NCBI RefSeq assembly: GCF_000816185.1
Contig: NZ_CP007770.1
Span: 124,001-188,000, forward strand
Direction: 5' to 3'
DNA: 64,000 nt
From: Campylobacter insulaenigrae NCTC 12927
GTDB lineage: Bacteria > Campylobacterota > Campylobacteria > Campylobacterales > Campylobacteraceae
How positions within the stretch are numbered: the first letter of the stretch is position 1; each line of letters starts with the position of its first letter. Under the pieces are notes generated by a model, which was given only the letters and a program-made list of their open reading frames with translations, did no database searches and was not told the DNA's origin. Shown piece after piece: positions 28,282 to 36,702 of the stretch. The position numbers were made by a program, and so were the translations under genes.

Positions 28282-29439
28282 ATGAAAATTATTAATATAG
28301 CTATATTAATTTTAATTTTAGGATTAAATTTAAATGCAAAGGTTGTTACATCTGTCTCTACAAAAACAAGTGTAGGGGAAGGAACAGGTTTAACTAGAGA
28401 AGAAGCAATTAATAATGCAATTGTTGAAGCTGTAGGAAAAATTAATGGAGTTAGTATAAATTCTATAAAAACATCAAATGCTTTTATGATTAGTGATGGT
28501 GAAAATACTAATTTAAAAGAGCTATATAGTGAAAATTTATTAAAAGCTACCAGTGGAAAAATTGATTCTTATAAAATTATAAATGTAGAAGAAAACGGAA
28601 ATAAATATATTGCTTCAGTAGAAATTTTTAAATCTACGGTAAAAAAAGCTTATGATATTCCAGGTCATAAATCAGATAGTAGAAGAAGTATTACAGTGTT
28701 TAATACCTCTTCTAATTATAGAGAGTTTGGTAATATTTTACAGCAAAAAATTATCACCGATTTGCTTCAAAGTAGGAAATTTAATGTTTTAGATAGAGAT
28801 AGTAAGGGATATTATGATATGGAAAAATCTCTTATTAAATCAGATGATGCTAATTCTGATGAAATTTATAAGCTAAAAAATGTCTTGGCAACAGATTATA
28901 TATTATTATTTAATGTTAGTGGTATAGATGCTGCAGCTAATGGAAATAAAAATAAAATTGAGATTGTGGTTGATTATAGAGTACTATTATTTGCAACAAG
29001 ACAAATTAAATTTTCAAATACTTTAACTATGAAAGTAAACTTAAAAGATAATTCTTTAATAGCTAGTGAAAAAGTAAGCGAAAAAATCGCAAAGAAAATT
29101 TCAGATGATATTTTAAATGCTATTTATCCTTTAAAGGTTGCACAAGTTAGTAACAATGAGATTATATTTTCGCAAACATTAACCAATGATGATATTTATG
29201 AATGCTATTCTTTGGGTGAAGTTATAAAAGATTCTTATACAAAGGAAAACACTGCAAGAATTGAAACTAAAAATGGAATGGTAAAAATTATACACTCAAC
29301 ACCGAAATTATCTTATGCGCAAATCATTGAAGGAAATGTAAAAAAAGGAGATGTATGCAGACCTTTAGATGACAGTGGCGTAGGAATAGAAAAACAACAT
29401 AGTGTAAATCAAAATGGAACAGTAAATTTGGGTTGGTGA
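28282..29439 (+). CDS. FlgT-like three-domain periplasmic protein
   Basis: I take the ATG at 28282, because AAGGGTG just upstream is a good ribosome site and the product then starts with a clean signal peptide (MKIINIAILILILGLNLNA). The next ~95 residues resemble the N-domain of FlgT/LPP20 proteins (GEGTGLTREEAINNAIVEAVGKING). The middle resembles a TolB-N/CsgG-like domain (ILQQKIITDLLQSRKFNVLDRD). The end resembles FlgT-C (YPLKVAQVSNNEIIFSQTL ... DVCRP). In Vibrio FlgT builds the H-ring of the flagellar motor. Matches Cj0093 in place. The role here is unproven. Confidence 0.68.
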   Translation: MKIINIAILILILGLNLNAKVVTSVSTKTSVGEGTGLTREEAINNAIVEAVGKINGVSINSIKTSNAFMISDGENTNLKELYSENLLKATSGKIDSYKIINVEENGNKYIASVEIFKSTVKKAYDIPGHKSDSRRSITVFNTSSNYREFGNILQQKIITDLLQSRKFNVLDRDSKGYYDMEKSLIKSDDANSDEIYKLKNVLATDYILLFNVSGIDAAANGNKNKIEIVVDYRVLLFATRQIKFSNTLTMKVNLKDNSLIASEKVSEKIAKKISDDILNAIYPLKVAQVSNNEIIFSQTLTNDDIYECYSLGEVIKDSYTKENTARIETKNGMVKIIHSTPKLSYAQIIEGNVKKGDVCRPLDDSGVGIEKQHSVNQNGTVNLGW

Positions 29440-29452
29440 TTAACCTAAATTT
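29424..29452. other. hairpin at end of envelope cluster
   Basis: AAATTTGGGTT and AACCTAAATTT can pair (one G-U) across the stop codon of the FlgT-like gene with a 7-base loop. A run of A, not T, follows on the plus strand, so it is not a standard intrinsic terminator. Confidence 0.35.
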
Positions 29453-29481
29453 AAAAAAAAATAAGTATAATCACAAGTTTT

Positions 29482-29533
29482 AGCCATTAAAGCTTTCTAA
29501 ATTTATGTTTTATACATAATGCTTTATGGTGCT
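29482..29533 (+). promoter_or_regulatory. candidate structured leader of rplU (L21 leader)
   Basis: The untranslated region before rplU folds on paper into an outer stem (AGCCATTAAAGC, 29482-29493, with GCTTTATGGTGCT, 29521-29533, two bulges) around a perfect inner hairpin (TTATGT, 29503-29508, with ACATAA, 29514-29519). It ends about 30 bases before the start codon. Ribosomal protein leaders often bind the product for autoregulation; this one is not matched to a named family here. Confidence 0.4.
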
Positions 29534-29562
29534 ACCAAAATATTTTAAGAAAGGATAGCTGT

Positions 29563-29871
29563 ATGTATGCTATTATAAAACACAGTGGAAAACAATATAA
29601 AGTAAGCCAAGGTGATGAGCTTAAACTTGATCGTTTTGAAGCTGAAATAAAATCAAGCATAGAAGTAAGCGAAGTTCTTGCTGTATGCGATAAAGAATTA
29701 AAGGTAGGTGCACCATTTGTTGCGGGTGCAAAAGTTGTTTTAGAAGTAATTACTCACGGAAAAGATAAGAAAGTTGTAATTTACAAAAAAAGACGTAGAA
29801 AAGACTCAAAATTAAAACGTGGTTTTAGAAGACAATTTACTCGTGTTAGAGTAGTAGATATTAAAGCTTAA
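29563..29871 (+). CDS. rplU: 50S ribosomal protein L21
   Basis: A 102-residue protein with [36 protein letters not shown]-type basic centre and TRVRVVDI at the C-terminus, all standard for L21, which contacts 23S rRNA. AGAAAGGA precedes the start. The pair rplU-rpmA is followed by obgE, an arrangement conserved across many bacteria. Confidence 0.97.
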   Translation: MYAIIKHSGKQYKVSQGDELKLDRFEAEIKSSIEVSEVLAVCDKELKVGAPFVAGAKVVLEVITHGKDKKVVIYKKRRRKDSKLKRGFRRQFTRVRVVDIKA

Positions 29872-29881
29872 GGAGTAAAGA

Positions 29882-30136
29882 ATGGCACACAAGAAAGGTC
29901 AGGGTTCAACTCAGAATAATCGTGATTCTATAGGTCGTCGTTTAGGCGTTAAGAAATTTGGTGGAGAATTTGTTCGCGCTGGCAATATTATTATTCGTCA
30001 AAGAGGAACAGCAACTCATGCAGGTAATAACGTAGGTATAGGAAAAGATCATACTATTTTTGCTTTAATTGATGGTTTTGTGAAATTTGAAAGAAAAGAT
30101 AAAAATAGAAAAAAAGTTTCTGTTTACCCTGCATAA
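29882..30136 (+). CDS. rpmA: 50S ribosomal protein L27
   Basis: An 84-residue protein starting [16 protein letters not shown], with [14 protein letters not shown] and [20 protein letters not shown]. It sits near the peptidyl transferase centre. The N-terminus starts at the mature sequence and lacks the cleavable extension found in Firmicutes. It lies 10 bases after rplU and is followed by a terminator. Confidence 0.97.
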   Translation: MAHKKGQGSTQNNRDSIGRRLGVKKFGGEFVRAGNIIIRQRGTATHAGNNVGIGKDHTIFALIDGFVKFERKDKNRKKVSVYPA

Positions 30137-30141
30137 TTTTT

Positions 30142-30164
30142 AAGGCTACTTTGTAGCCTTTTCT
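30142..30164 (+). terminator. Rho-independent terminator after rpmA
   Basis: AAGGCTAC / GTAGCCTT stem with a TTT loop and a T-rich tail (TTCTTCGTTTT), 5 bases after the rpmA stop. Confidence 0.88.
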
Positions 30165-30231
30165 TCGTTTTAAACTTAAAATATTATAAAAATTATAGTA
30201 TCATTTTAAAATTTTTGTATTTGGTGATCGC

Positions 30232-31263
30232 ATGTTTATAGATAATGTTAAATTAACTCTAAGTTCTGGAAATGGTGGCAAAGGAGCTGTAAGTTTTCGT
30301 CGAGAAAAGCATGTACCATTGGGTGGTCCTGATGGTGGCGATGGAGGAAATGGCGGTAGTGTATATTTTATTTGTGATAATAATACTCATACTTTAGCAC
30401 ATTTTAAAGGAAAGAAAGAACTTAAAGCTCAAAATGGCTATCCAGGACTTGGTCGTAATAAAAATGGCAAACGCGGGGAAGATTTGGAGTTAATTGTTCC
30501 ACAAGGTACTCAAATTATTGATGCACAAAGTGGGGAAGTTTTGCTTGATATGCTAGTAGAAGGCCAAAAAGAACTTTTTTTAAAAGGTGGTAAAGGCGGT
30601 CTTGGTAATACTCATTTTAAAAATTCAACCAATCAACGCCCAGACTACGCACAACCAGGCGTGGCAGGAAAAACCTTAAGTGTGCGCTTAGAATTAAAAC
30701 TCATAGCAGATGTCGGGCTTGTAGGCTTTCCAAATGTGGGTAAATCAACTCTTATAAGTGTTGTATCAAACGCTCGACCAGAGATTGCTAATTATGAATT
30801 TACAACATTAACCCCAAAACTTGGCATGGTAGAGGTTGATGATTATAATTCTTTTGTAATGGCTGATATTCCAGGAATTATTGAAGGTGCAAGTATTGGC
30901 AAAGGTTTGGGGCTTGAATTTTTAAGACATATTGAGCGTACTTCATTTTTACTTTTTGTTTTAGACCCTTTAAGAGATATGAGTTTAAAAGATCAATTTA
31001 TAATTCTAAGAAAAGAACTTGAAAAATTTTCTAACAAACTTTTTAGTAGAAAATTTGGAATTATGCTTTCAAAAAGTGATAGTGCAAGTTTAGGTGAGGA
31101 ATTTGCACAAAAAATGGATCTTGATTTTGATGAGCTTTCTAAGTATTTAAAAGAACAAAACAATCCTCAAAGTTTTTTTGTTAAAGTTTCAAGTTTAGAA
31201 AAGACAGGACTGAAAGAACTTAAATTTATGCTTTTAGATGAAATTAAAAAAATTAGAAGTTAA
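30232..31263 (+). CDS. obgE: Obg family GTPase
   Basis: A 343-residue GTPase that binds the 50S subunit and links ribosome assembly to growth. The glycine-rich Obg fold is at 1-158 ([31 protein letters not shown]). The G domain has [12 protein letters not shown] (G1), TTLTPKLG (switch), DIPGIIEGA (G3) and SKSD (G4). The C-terminal OCT domain is missing, as is usual for this group. A TATAGT -10 box (30194-30199) suggests its own promoter after the rpmA terminator. Confidence 0.96.
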   Translation: MFIDNVKLTLSSGNGGKGAVSFRREKHVPLGGPDGGDGGNGGSVYFICDNNTHTLAHFKGKKELKAQNGYPGLGRNKNGKRGEDLELIVPQGTQIIDAQSGEVLLDMLVEGQKELFLKGGKGGLGNTHFKNSTNQRPDYAQPGVAGKTLSVRLELKLIADVGLVGFPNVGKSTLISVVSNARPEIANYEFTTLTPKLGMVEVDDYNSFVMADIPGIIEGASIGKGLGLEFLRHIERTSFLLFVLDPLRDMSLKDQFIILRKELEKFSNKLFSRKFGIMLSKSDSASLGEEFAQKMDLDFDELSKYLKEQNNPQSFFVKVSSLEKTGLKELKFMLLDEIKKIRS

Positions 31264-31297
31264 GCTAGCTAATTATATTAAAAATACATAAAAATAA

Positions 31298-31549
31298 TCA
31301 AAGAATTTTAAAAAATTCTTTAATATCTACTTCTAAAATTTTTGTAATTTTATACAAATGTTCAATAATATAATGAATATTTTTGTATCCAGCTTCTGCT
31401 CCACTTACTAGTGAAACGGATTTGTATCCTATAGCCAAACTTAGTTCTAACTAAGAATAACCTTTTTCTTTTCTAACTTTAGCTACATTTTGTGCTATTT
31501 GTTTATAAAATAAATAATTAATTTCATTTTTATTAAATTCGTAAATCAA
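31298..31549 (-). pseudogene. XRE-family HTH regulator broken by an in-frame stop
   Basis: Read on the minus strand from a TTG at 31547-31549, 83 codons encode a Cro/CI-type helix-turn-helix protein: IAQNVAKVRKEKGYS, a TAG at 31451-31453, then LELSLAIGYKSVSLVSG and IIEHLYKITKILEVDIKEFF. The stop falls where the family nearly always has Gln (GYSQxxLS), so a single CAG to TAG change explains it. There is no ATG in frame at the start; the TTG or an earlier lost start would be needed. Restored, the protein would be of normal size. It fills most of the obgE-lipoprotein gap. Confidence 0.75.
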
Positions 31550-31590
31550 AATATATCCACTCTATTATTATAGATTAAAAAAGGAGATTG

Positions 31591-31938
31591 ATGAAAAAAA
31601 TATTTATTTTTATTGTATCCGTGTTTTTTGCTGCATGTGGTGGAGAAAATAAAGTTCTCATTGAGGTATCTGTAAGTGATAGGCACAATCCTATCTTACA
31701 TAGATATGTTAAGTATTTAAGTATAACTTCTTTGGTTGATAGTGTAAAAATTACCAATATTATTCCAAATAGAGGGAAGTGTAAAGTTGGCGGATTGTTG
31801 GATAAAGATAAGGCAAAAATTGATAAAATTTTATCTTATGGAGAAACTTGGGATTATATTCCACTTGTTAGTTGTGATAAAGTTTTAGAAGTGCAAGTTG
31901 AAACCGATCATGGGGATTGGACTTTTAGTTTTAACTAA
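31591..31938 (+). CDS. small predicted lipoprotein
   Basis: A 115-residue protein from the ATG at 31591 (ribosome site AAGGAGA; the TTG at 31588 is too close to it). A short signal peptide ends in lipobox FFAAC, giving Cys16, followed by GGEN. The mature part has two further cysteines (KCKVGG and VSCDKV) that could form a disulfide, and a beta-rich pattern. I do not recognise the family. It stands where C. jejuni has proB, between obgE and fmt, and may be horizontally acquired along with the neighbouring XRE remnant. Confidence 0.6.
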   Translation: MKKIFIFIVSVFFAACGGENKVLIEVSVSDRHNPILHRYVKYLSITSLVDSVKITNIIPNRGKCKVGGLLDKDKAKIDKILSYGETWDYIPLVSCDKVLEVQVETDHGDWTFSFN

Positions 31939-31962
31939 AATATAAAATTTACCTATATCTAT

Positions 31963-31968
31963 TATAAT
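31963..31968 (+). promoter_or_regulatory. predicted -10 box upstream of fmt
   Basis: TATAAT, 29 bases before the fmt start, with T-rich upstream sequence. Confidence 0.5.
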
Positions 31969-31997
31969 GTTACTTTATTTGCAGATATAGGGAAATT

Positions 31998-32909
31998 ATG
32001 AAAAATATTGTTTTTATGGGAACTCCACATTATGCAACTTGTATTTTAAAAGAATTAATTGATACAGGTTTTAATATACAAGCTGTATTAACTCAGGCTG
32101 ATAAACCAGTCGGCAGAAAACAAATTTTAACCCCAAGCAATGTCAAGCAATTTATCACAGAGTGTAATTTGGATATAAAAATTTTTACTCCAAAGAGTTT
32201 AAAAGATGAAAATATTATAAAAGATATTAAGAATTTAAAACCCGATTTTATAGTAGTTGCTGCTTATGGAAAAATTTTGCCAAAATCAATTTTAGATATA
32301 GCCCCTTGTGTTAATTTACATGCCTCCTTATTACCAAAATATCGCGGAGCAAGTCCTATACAAAGTGCTATTTTAAATGGTGATAAGATAAGCGGGGTTT
32401 GCACGATGCTAATGGAAGAAGGGCTTGATAGCGGATCTATTTTAGAGAGCGTAACATGTGATATAGAAAATAAAAATTCCGAAGAAGTATTTGCTTTGTT
32501 TTCAAATATAGCTGCCAAACTTTGTGTGAGTACTTTAAATAATTTTCAGCAGATTATCCCGAAAATTCAAGATGAAAATCAGGTAACTTTTTGTAGAAAA
32601 ATTAAAAAAGAAGATGGTCTTATAAAACTAAATGATGCAAAATTAATTTATCAGAAATTTTTAGCCTTTTATCCTTGGCCTGGAATTTTTTTAGAAAATG
32701 GTTTGAAATTTATTGATATTGAACTTATTAATACAAGTGAAAATCAAACTAGTGGAAAAATTTTAAATATAGAAAATGATGGTTTTTTGTTAGGCTGTGA
32801 AAAAGGTATTTTAAAAATTAAATTTTTACAAGAAAGTGGTAAAAAAATATTAGATGGCAAAACATATTTAAATGGAAAAAGGTTAAAGCTTGGAAATTAC
32901 TTATTTTGA
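31998..32909 (+). CDS. fmt: methionyl-tRNA formyltransferase
   Basis: A 303-residue enzyme that formylates initiator Met-tRNA with 10-formyl-THF. The formyltransferase domain has FMGTPHYAT, VVAAYGKILP, the catalytic-loop NLHASLLPKYRGASPIQ and MEEGLDSG. The C-terminal OB-like domain follows (PWPGIFLENG). The end overlaps birA by 20 bases. AGGGAAAT is the ribosome site. Confidence 0.95.
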   Translation: MKNIVFMGTPHYATCILKELIDTGFNIQAVLTQADKPVGRKQILTPSNVKQFITECNLDIKIFTPKSLKDENIIKDIKNLKPDFIVVAAYGKILPKSILDIAPCVNLHASLLPKYRGASPIQSAILNGDKISGVCTMLMEEGLDSGSILESVTCDIENKNSEEVFALFSNIAAKLCVSTLNNFQQIIPKIQDENQVTFCRKIKKEDGLIKLNDAKLIYQKFLAFYPWPGIFLENGLKFIDIELINTSENQTSGKILNIENDGFLLGCEKGILKIKFLQESGKKILDGKTYLNGKRLKLGNYLF

Positions 32910-33525
32910 TGAGCTTGACTCTACTCAAATGTATTTATGTGAAAAAATTCGTTCTAATGAGATAAATCATAATAATGCAATTTGTGCTTTTTCTCAAACT
33001 GCCGGTATAGGAAGTAGAGAAAATTTGTGGCAGAGTAAAAAAGGAAATTTGCATGTATCATTTTGTATTAGAATTGAAGACTTACCAAATGATTTGCCAT
33101 TAGCTTCGGCAAGTATTTATTTTGCATTTTTGATGAAAGAGATTTTAGAAAAAAGAGAATCTAAAGTTTGGATTAAATGGCCTAATGATTTTTATATTGA
33201 TGATAAAAAAATTGGCGGTTTAATGAGTTCTAAAATAAATGATTTTTTGGTTATAGGTATAGGAATTAATTTGAAATTTGCACCTTTTAATGCTGAAATT
33301 TTAGATATAGAAGTAGATATCAAAGAACTTTTAAATGCATATTTCTCATATATAAAAAAGAAAATTTTATGGAAGAATATTTTTAGCAAGTATATGTTAG
33401 AATTCGAAAAATCAAGAAAATTTTTTATACATAATGATGGTGATATTTTGTCATTAAATGATGCTTTGTTGTATAAAGATGGTTCTATATTATTAGACAA
33501 TAAAAGGATATATAGTTTAAGATGA
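32890..33525 (+). CDS. birA: biotin-[acetyl-CoA-carboxylase] ligase (no DNA-binding domain)
   Basis: A 211-residue ligase that attaches biotin to the biotin carrier protein of acetyl-CoA carboxylase. The motif TAGIGSRENLWQSKKGNL corresponds to the biotinyl-AMP loop (GRGRxGR-like, here degenerate), and WIKWPNDFYIDDKKIGG holds the catalytic Lys. It lacks the N-terminal HTH of bifunctional BirA, so it cannot repress bio genes directly. The start is TTG at 32890 inside fmt. The end overlaps parA by four bases. The window also has bioB and accD. Confidence 0.9.
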   Translation: MEITYFDELDSTQMYLCEKIRSNEINHNNAICAFSQTAGIGSRENLWQSKKGNLHVSFCIRIEDLPNDLPLASASIYFAFLMKEILEKRESKVWIKWPNDFYIDDKKIGGLMSSKINDFLVIGIGINLKFAPFNAEILDIEVDIKELLNAYFSYIKKKILWKNIFSKYMLEFEKSRKFFIHNDGDILSLNDALLYKDGSILLDNKRIYSLR

Positions 33526-34304
33526 GTGAGATAATAACTATAGCAAATCAAAAAGGCGGAGTTGGAAAGACTACGACTGCTATTAACTTAGCAGCATCTT
33601 TAGCTGTGGCTGAAAAAAAGATACTTTTAATAGATATTGATCCGCAAGCTAATGCTACTACTGGACTTGGTTTTAATAGAAGTAACTATGAATACAATAT
33701 CTACCATGTTTTTATAGGTAGAAAAAAGCTTTCTGAAATTATTTTAAAAACAGAATTGCCACAATTGTATTTAGCACCTTCAAATATTTCTTTAGTAGGC
33801 ATTGAACAAGAGATGGCTGAAGAAAATAAAGAATATAGAACTATACTACGCGAAAAATTGAAAGAAGTTGCTGATGATTATGATTTTATTATTATTGATT
33901 CTCCTCCAGCACTTGGTAGTATTACTGTTAATGCTTTTGCAGCTAGTGACAGTGTGATTATTCCTATACAATGTGAATTTTATGCGCTTGAAGGGGTTGC
34001 TATGGTATTAAATACTATTAAATTCGTAAAAAAGAGTATAAATCCTAAGCTTAAAATTAAAGGTTTTTTACCTACAATGTATAGTTCGCAAAATAATCTT
34101 TCAAAAGATACTATGGAAGATTTAAAGCAAAATTTTAGGCAAAAATTATTTAAAACAGGTGAAAATGAAGATGATTTTATTATCATTCCAAGAAATGTTA
34201 AATTAGCAGAAAGTCCAAGTTATGGAAAACCTATCATACTTTATGATATAAAATCTCCTGGTTCTTTGGCATATCAAAATTTAGCTCAGTCAATTTTAGG
34301 ATGA
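33522..34304 (+). CDS. parA: chromosome partitioning ATPase ParA
   Basis: A 260-residue ParA/Soj ATPase with the deviant Walker A motif KGGVGKTTT at about residue 11, DIDPQANATTGLG and IIIDSPPALG. With ParB it positions chromosome origins and, in Campylobacter, may influence cell division placement. ATGAGTG overlaps the birA stop. I saw no parS palindrome (TGTTTCACGTGAAACA-like) nearby by eye. Confidence 0.96.
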   Translation: MSEIITIANQKGGVGKTTTAINLAASLAVAEKKILLIDIDPQANATTGLGFNRSNYEYNIYHVFIGRKKLSEIILKTELPQLYLAPSNISLVGIEQEMAEENKEYRTILREKLKEVADDYDFIIIDSPPALGSITVNAFAASDSVIIPIQCEFYALEGVAMVLNTIKFVKKSINPKLKIKGFLPTMYSSQNNLSKDTMEDLKQNFRQKLFKTGENEDDFIIIPRNVKLAESPSYGKPIILYDIKSPGSLAYQNLAQSILG

Positions 34305-34307
34305 TTT

Positions 34308-35159
34308 ATGGCAAAAAAGAGTGCTTTAGGAAGAGGTTTAAGTAGTATTTTAGCAGATGTTGATGAAGCTTATGAGAAAGAGCTTGGCATTAATAATAAA
34401 ATTGAAATGGTGGATATAGATACAATTACACCAAATCCTTATCAGCCAAGAAAAAAATTTGACTTAGAAGCTTTAGATGAACTTGCAAATTCTATAAAAG
34501 AATATGGTTTATTACAGCCTATCGTAGTTTTAAAAAAAGATGAATTTTCTTATATTTTAATAGCCGGTGAGAGAAGATTTAGAGCATGTAAACTTTTAGG
34601 TTATGCTGAAATAAAAGCAATTGTCCTTGATGTAGATGAGATAAAGCTAAGAGAGCTTGCTTTAATTGAAAATATACAAAGAGAAAATTTAAATCCTATA
34701 GAATTAGCTCATTCTTATAAAGAATTGTTAGATATTTATAATATTACTCAAGAAAAACTTTCAGATATTATACATAAGTCAAGATCTCAGATTGCAAATA
34801 CCTTAAGATTGTTAAATTTAAATGAACAAACACAAAATTTGATTATAGAAGGTAAGTTATCTCAAGGTCATGCAAAAGTATTAGTTGGACTTGAAAAAGA
34901 AGATGAAAAAACTATTGTTGATACGATTGTTGGACAAAAATTAAATGTGAGAGATACTGAAAAATTAATCAAAAATTTTAAAAATATAGATATGAATACA
35001 AAGCCAGATGAATGTCATAAGGAAGTATCAGTAGTAATGAAAAATTTGCATTCTAAGCTTAAATTGCTCGGTTTTAAATCTAATGTTAAAAATTTTAAGC
35101 TTGTGATTGATTTTCAAGATGAAAATCAAATTGAAAAACTGTTACATATTTTAAATTAA
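34308..35159 (+). CDS. parB: chromosome partitioning protein ParB
   Basis: A 283-residue ParB/Spo0J protein that binds parS and is a CTP switch. Landmarks: start KKSALGRGLSSIL; ParB/Srx fold with NPYQPRKKFD, AGERRFRACK (CTP-binding motif) and LIENIQRENLNPIE; HTH region KSRSQIANTLRLL; and C-terminal dimerisation region. It follows parA by 3 bases. Confidence 0.96.
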   Translation: MAKKSALGRGLSSILADVDEAYEKELGINNKIEMVDIDTITPNPYQPRKKFDLEALDELANSIKEYGLLQPIVVLKKDEFSYILIAGERRFRACKLLGYAEIKAIVLDVDEIKLRELALIENIQRENLNPIELAHSYKELLDIYNITQEKLSDIIHKSRSQIANTLRLLNLNEQTQNLIIEGKLSQGHAKVLVGLEKEDEKTIVDTIVGQKLNVRDTEKLIKNFKNIDMNTKPDECHKEVSVVMKNLHSKLKLLGFKSNVKNFKLVIDFQDENQIEKLLHILN

Positions 35160-35179
35160 ATATGTTTTTAGGATTTATT

Positions 35180-35188
35180 TGTTATAAT
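35180..35188 (+). promoter_or_regulatory. predicted extended -10 promoter of atp operon
   Basis: TGTTATAAT (extended -10) 36 bases before the first atp gene. The same nine bases occur before pal. This would drive the eight-gene atp segment starting at 35224. Confidence 0.55.
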
Positions 35189-35223
35189 TCTCAGCTTACT
35201 TTAAAGAATTTTTAGGAGTATCA

Positions 35224-35649
35224 ATGTTTGATGATATACATTTTTCTATTATGATTGCCACGGGAGTAATCTTTTTATTTATGATAGCAATTTTAAATTC
35301 TATGCTTTATAAGCCTTTGATAAAGTTTATGGATTCTAGAGATTTAACTATTAAAAATGATGAAGATAAAATGAAAAAAAATTCTGATGATATCTCTAGT
35401 GTAGAATTTGAATTGGAGAAAATTCATGTTAAAACTAGAGATGAAATTAATCAAATTAAAGCAAAAACTATAGAAGAAGCAAAAATAAAACAAGAAAAAG
35501 AATTAACTAACAAGAAAAAAGAACTTGAAGAACAAATGAATGTTTTTTTGAAGAGTTTGAAGGAGAAAGAAAAAGAATTAAAAGAAGAATTGTATTTAAA
35601 AGTACCAGAATTCAAGCAAAGTTTTCAAAATAGCTTGAATAAAATTTAA
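35224..35649 (+). CDS. atpF': ATP synthase F0 subunit b'
   Basis: A 141-residue stator protein with one N-terminal transmembrane helix (about 10-30), then a long charged coiled coil (30-120). Two different b-type subunits (b' and b) are normal for epsilonproteobacteria. TTTTTAGGAG precedes the start. The a and c subunit genes are not in this operon; in Campylobacter they lie elsewhere. Confidence 0.9.
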   Translation: MFDDIHFSIMIATGVIFLFMIAILNSMLYKPLIKFMDSRDLTIKNDEDKMKKNSDDISSVEFELEKIHVKTRDEINQIKAKTIEEAKIKQEKELTNKKKELEEQMNVFLKSLKEKEKELKEELYLKVPEFKQSFQNSLNKI

Positions 35650-35659
35650 GGAACTAGAA

Positions 35660-36172
35660 ATGATAAGAAATATTTTATTAATTACCATCATACCTTTTTA
35701 TGTTTTTGCTGCAGGGGATGGGAGTGGAAATTATGATATCTTACCAAGAACGGTAAACTTTATTTTATTTGTGGCAATTTTATATTATTTCATTGCGACT
35801 CCTATAAAAAAATTTTATAATGATAGAATTAATAAAATTTCATCTAAAATGAATGAAATTCAAGAAAAATTAATTGCTAGTAAAAATTTAAAATTAGAAA
35901 TGATGAAAAAGTTAGATCTTGCTAAGCAAGAGTCAATTAACGCTGTCGCACTTGCTAAGAAAGAAGCTGAAATATTGGCTAGTAAAATTGAAAATGAAAC
36001 AAAAACTGAATTAAGCGTATTGGAAAAATCATTTCAAGAGCATAAAAAATACGAGATAAGAAAAATGGAAAAAGAGGTTATAAATTCAGTTTTAGAGGAA
36101 GTTTTTAAAGATGATAATTCATATTTAAAACAAGAAGACATTATTAATATAATGATGAAAAAGGCATCGTAA
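35660..36172 (+). CDS. atpF: ATP synthase F0 subunit b
   Basis: A 170-residue stator protein. A hydrophobic N-terminal segment (MIRNILLITIIPFYVFA) looks like a signal sequence and precedes GDGSGNYDILPRTVNFI and the real membrane helix (about 32-50), followed by a coiled coil. Its ATP-synthase role is certain from order. It overlaps atpH by a single base (TAATG). Confidence 0.93.
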   Translation: MIRNILLITIIPFYVFAAGDGSGNYDILPRTVNFILFVAILYYFIATPIKKFYNDRINKISSKMNEIQEKLIASKNLKLEMMKKLDLAKQESINAVALAKKEAEILASKIENETKTELSVLEKSFQEHKKYEIRKMEKEVINSVLEEVFKDDNSYLKQEDIINIMMKKAS

Positions 36173-36693
36173 TGGATAATATTATAGCAAAGGTTTATGC
36201 TAAGGCTGTTTTGAGTAGGGGTGATTTTGAAGATTTTTATTCAAAATTATTAATACTTTCTTCAGCCTTTGGATCATCTAAATTTTTAGATATTTTAAAT
36301 TCTTATGATATAAAGCAAGAACAAAAGTTAAATTTCTTATTTTCTTTGGTGGATAATCCAACACAAGCTTTTAAAAATTTTATAGCATTGATTGTAAGTA
36401 ACTCTAGAGAAAATTTAATACCTCAAATCACTAAAGAATTAAGTGAGCAAAAGGCATTAAAGGATAATATTTTTTTAGGGAAGATTTATTCCAAAGAAGC
36501 GTTAAACGAATATGAAATTAAAAATTTAGAAGATAAATTGAGTCAGAAATTTAACGCAAAAATTAGGTTAGATAGTAAAATAAATGATAATGATGGTGTA
36601 AAAATTAGTTTAGATACTTTAGGATATGAAATATCATTTTCTATGCAAAATTTAAAAGCCAAAATGAATGAATATATATTAAAAGCAATTTAA
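36172..36693 (+). CDS. atpH: ATP synthase F1 subunit delta
   Basis: A 173-residue subunit connecting the F1 head to the b stalk: N-terminal helical bundle (YAKAVLSRG, FLDILNSYDI) and a C-terminal segment (IRLDSKINDNDGVKISLD). Translation is coupled to atpF by TAATG. Confidence 0.93.
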   Translation: MDNIIAKVYAKAVLSRGDFEDFYSKLLILSSAFGSSKFLDILNSYDIKQEQKLNFLFSLVDNPTQAFKNFIALIVSNSRENLIPQITKELSEQKALKDNIFLGKIYSKEALNEYEIKNLEDKLSQKFNAKIRLDSKINDNDGVKISLDTLGYEISFSMQNLKAKMNEYILKAI

Positions 36694-36702
36694 GGAGACT
36701 GA

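Noticed and set aside
29424-29452. Hairpin after the FlgT-like gene as an intrinsic terminator
   Set aside because: It is followed by A residues rather than T residues on the transcribed strand; kept only as a low-confidence structure.
31300-31321. AT-rich perfect inverted repeat AAAGAATTTT / AAAATTCTTT as an obgE terminator
   Set aside because: It is all but free of G/C pairs and lies in the coding end of the XRE remnant, where it encodes ordinary residues (EFFKIL).
33522-35159. parS sites near parAB
   Set aside because: I looked for a TGTTTCACGTGAAACA-like palindrome in and around the genes and saw none.
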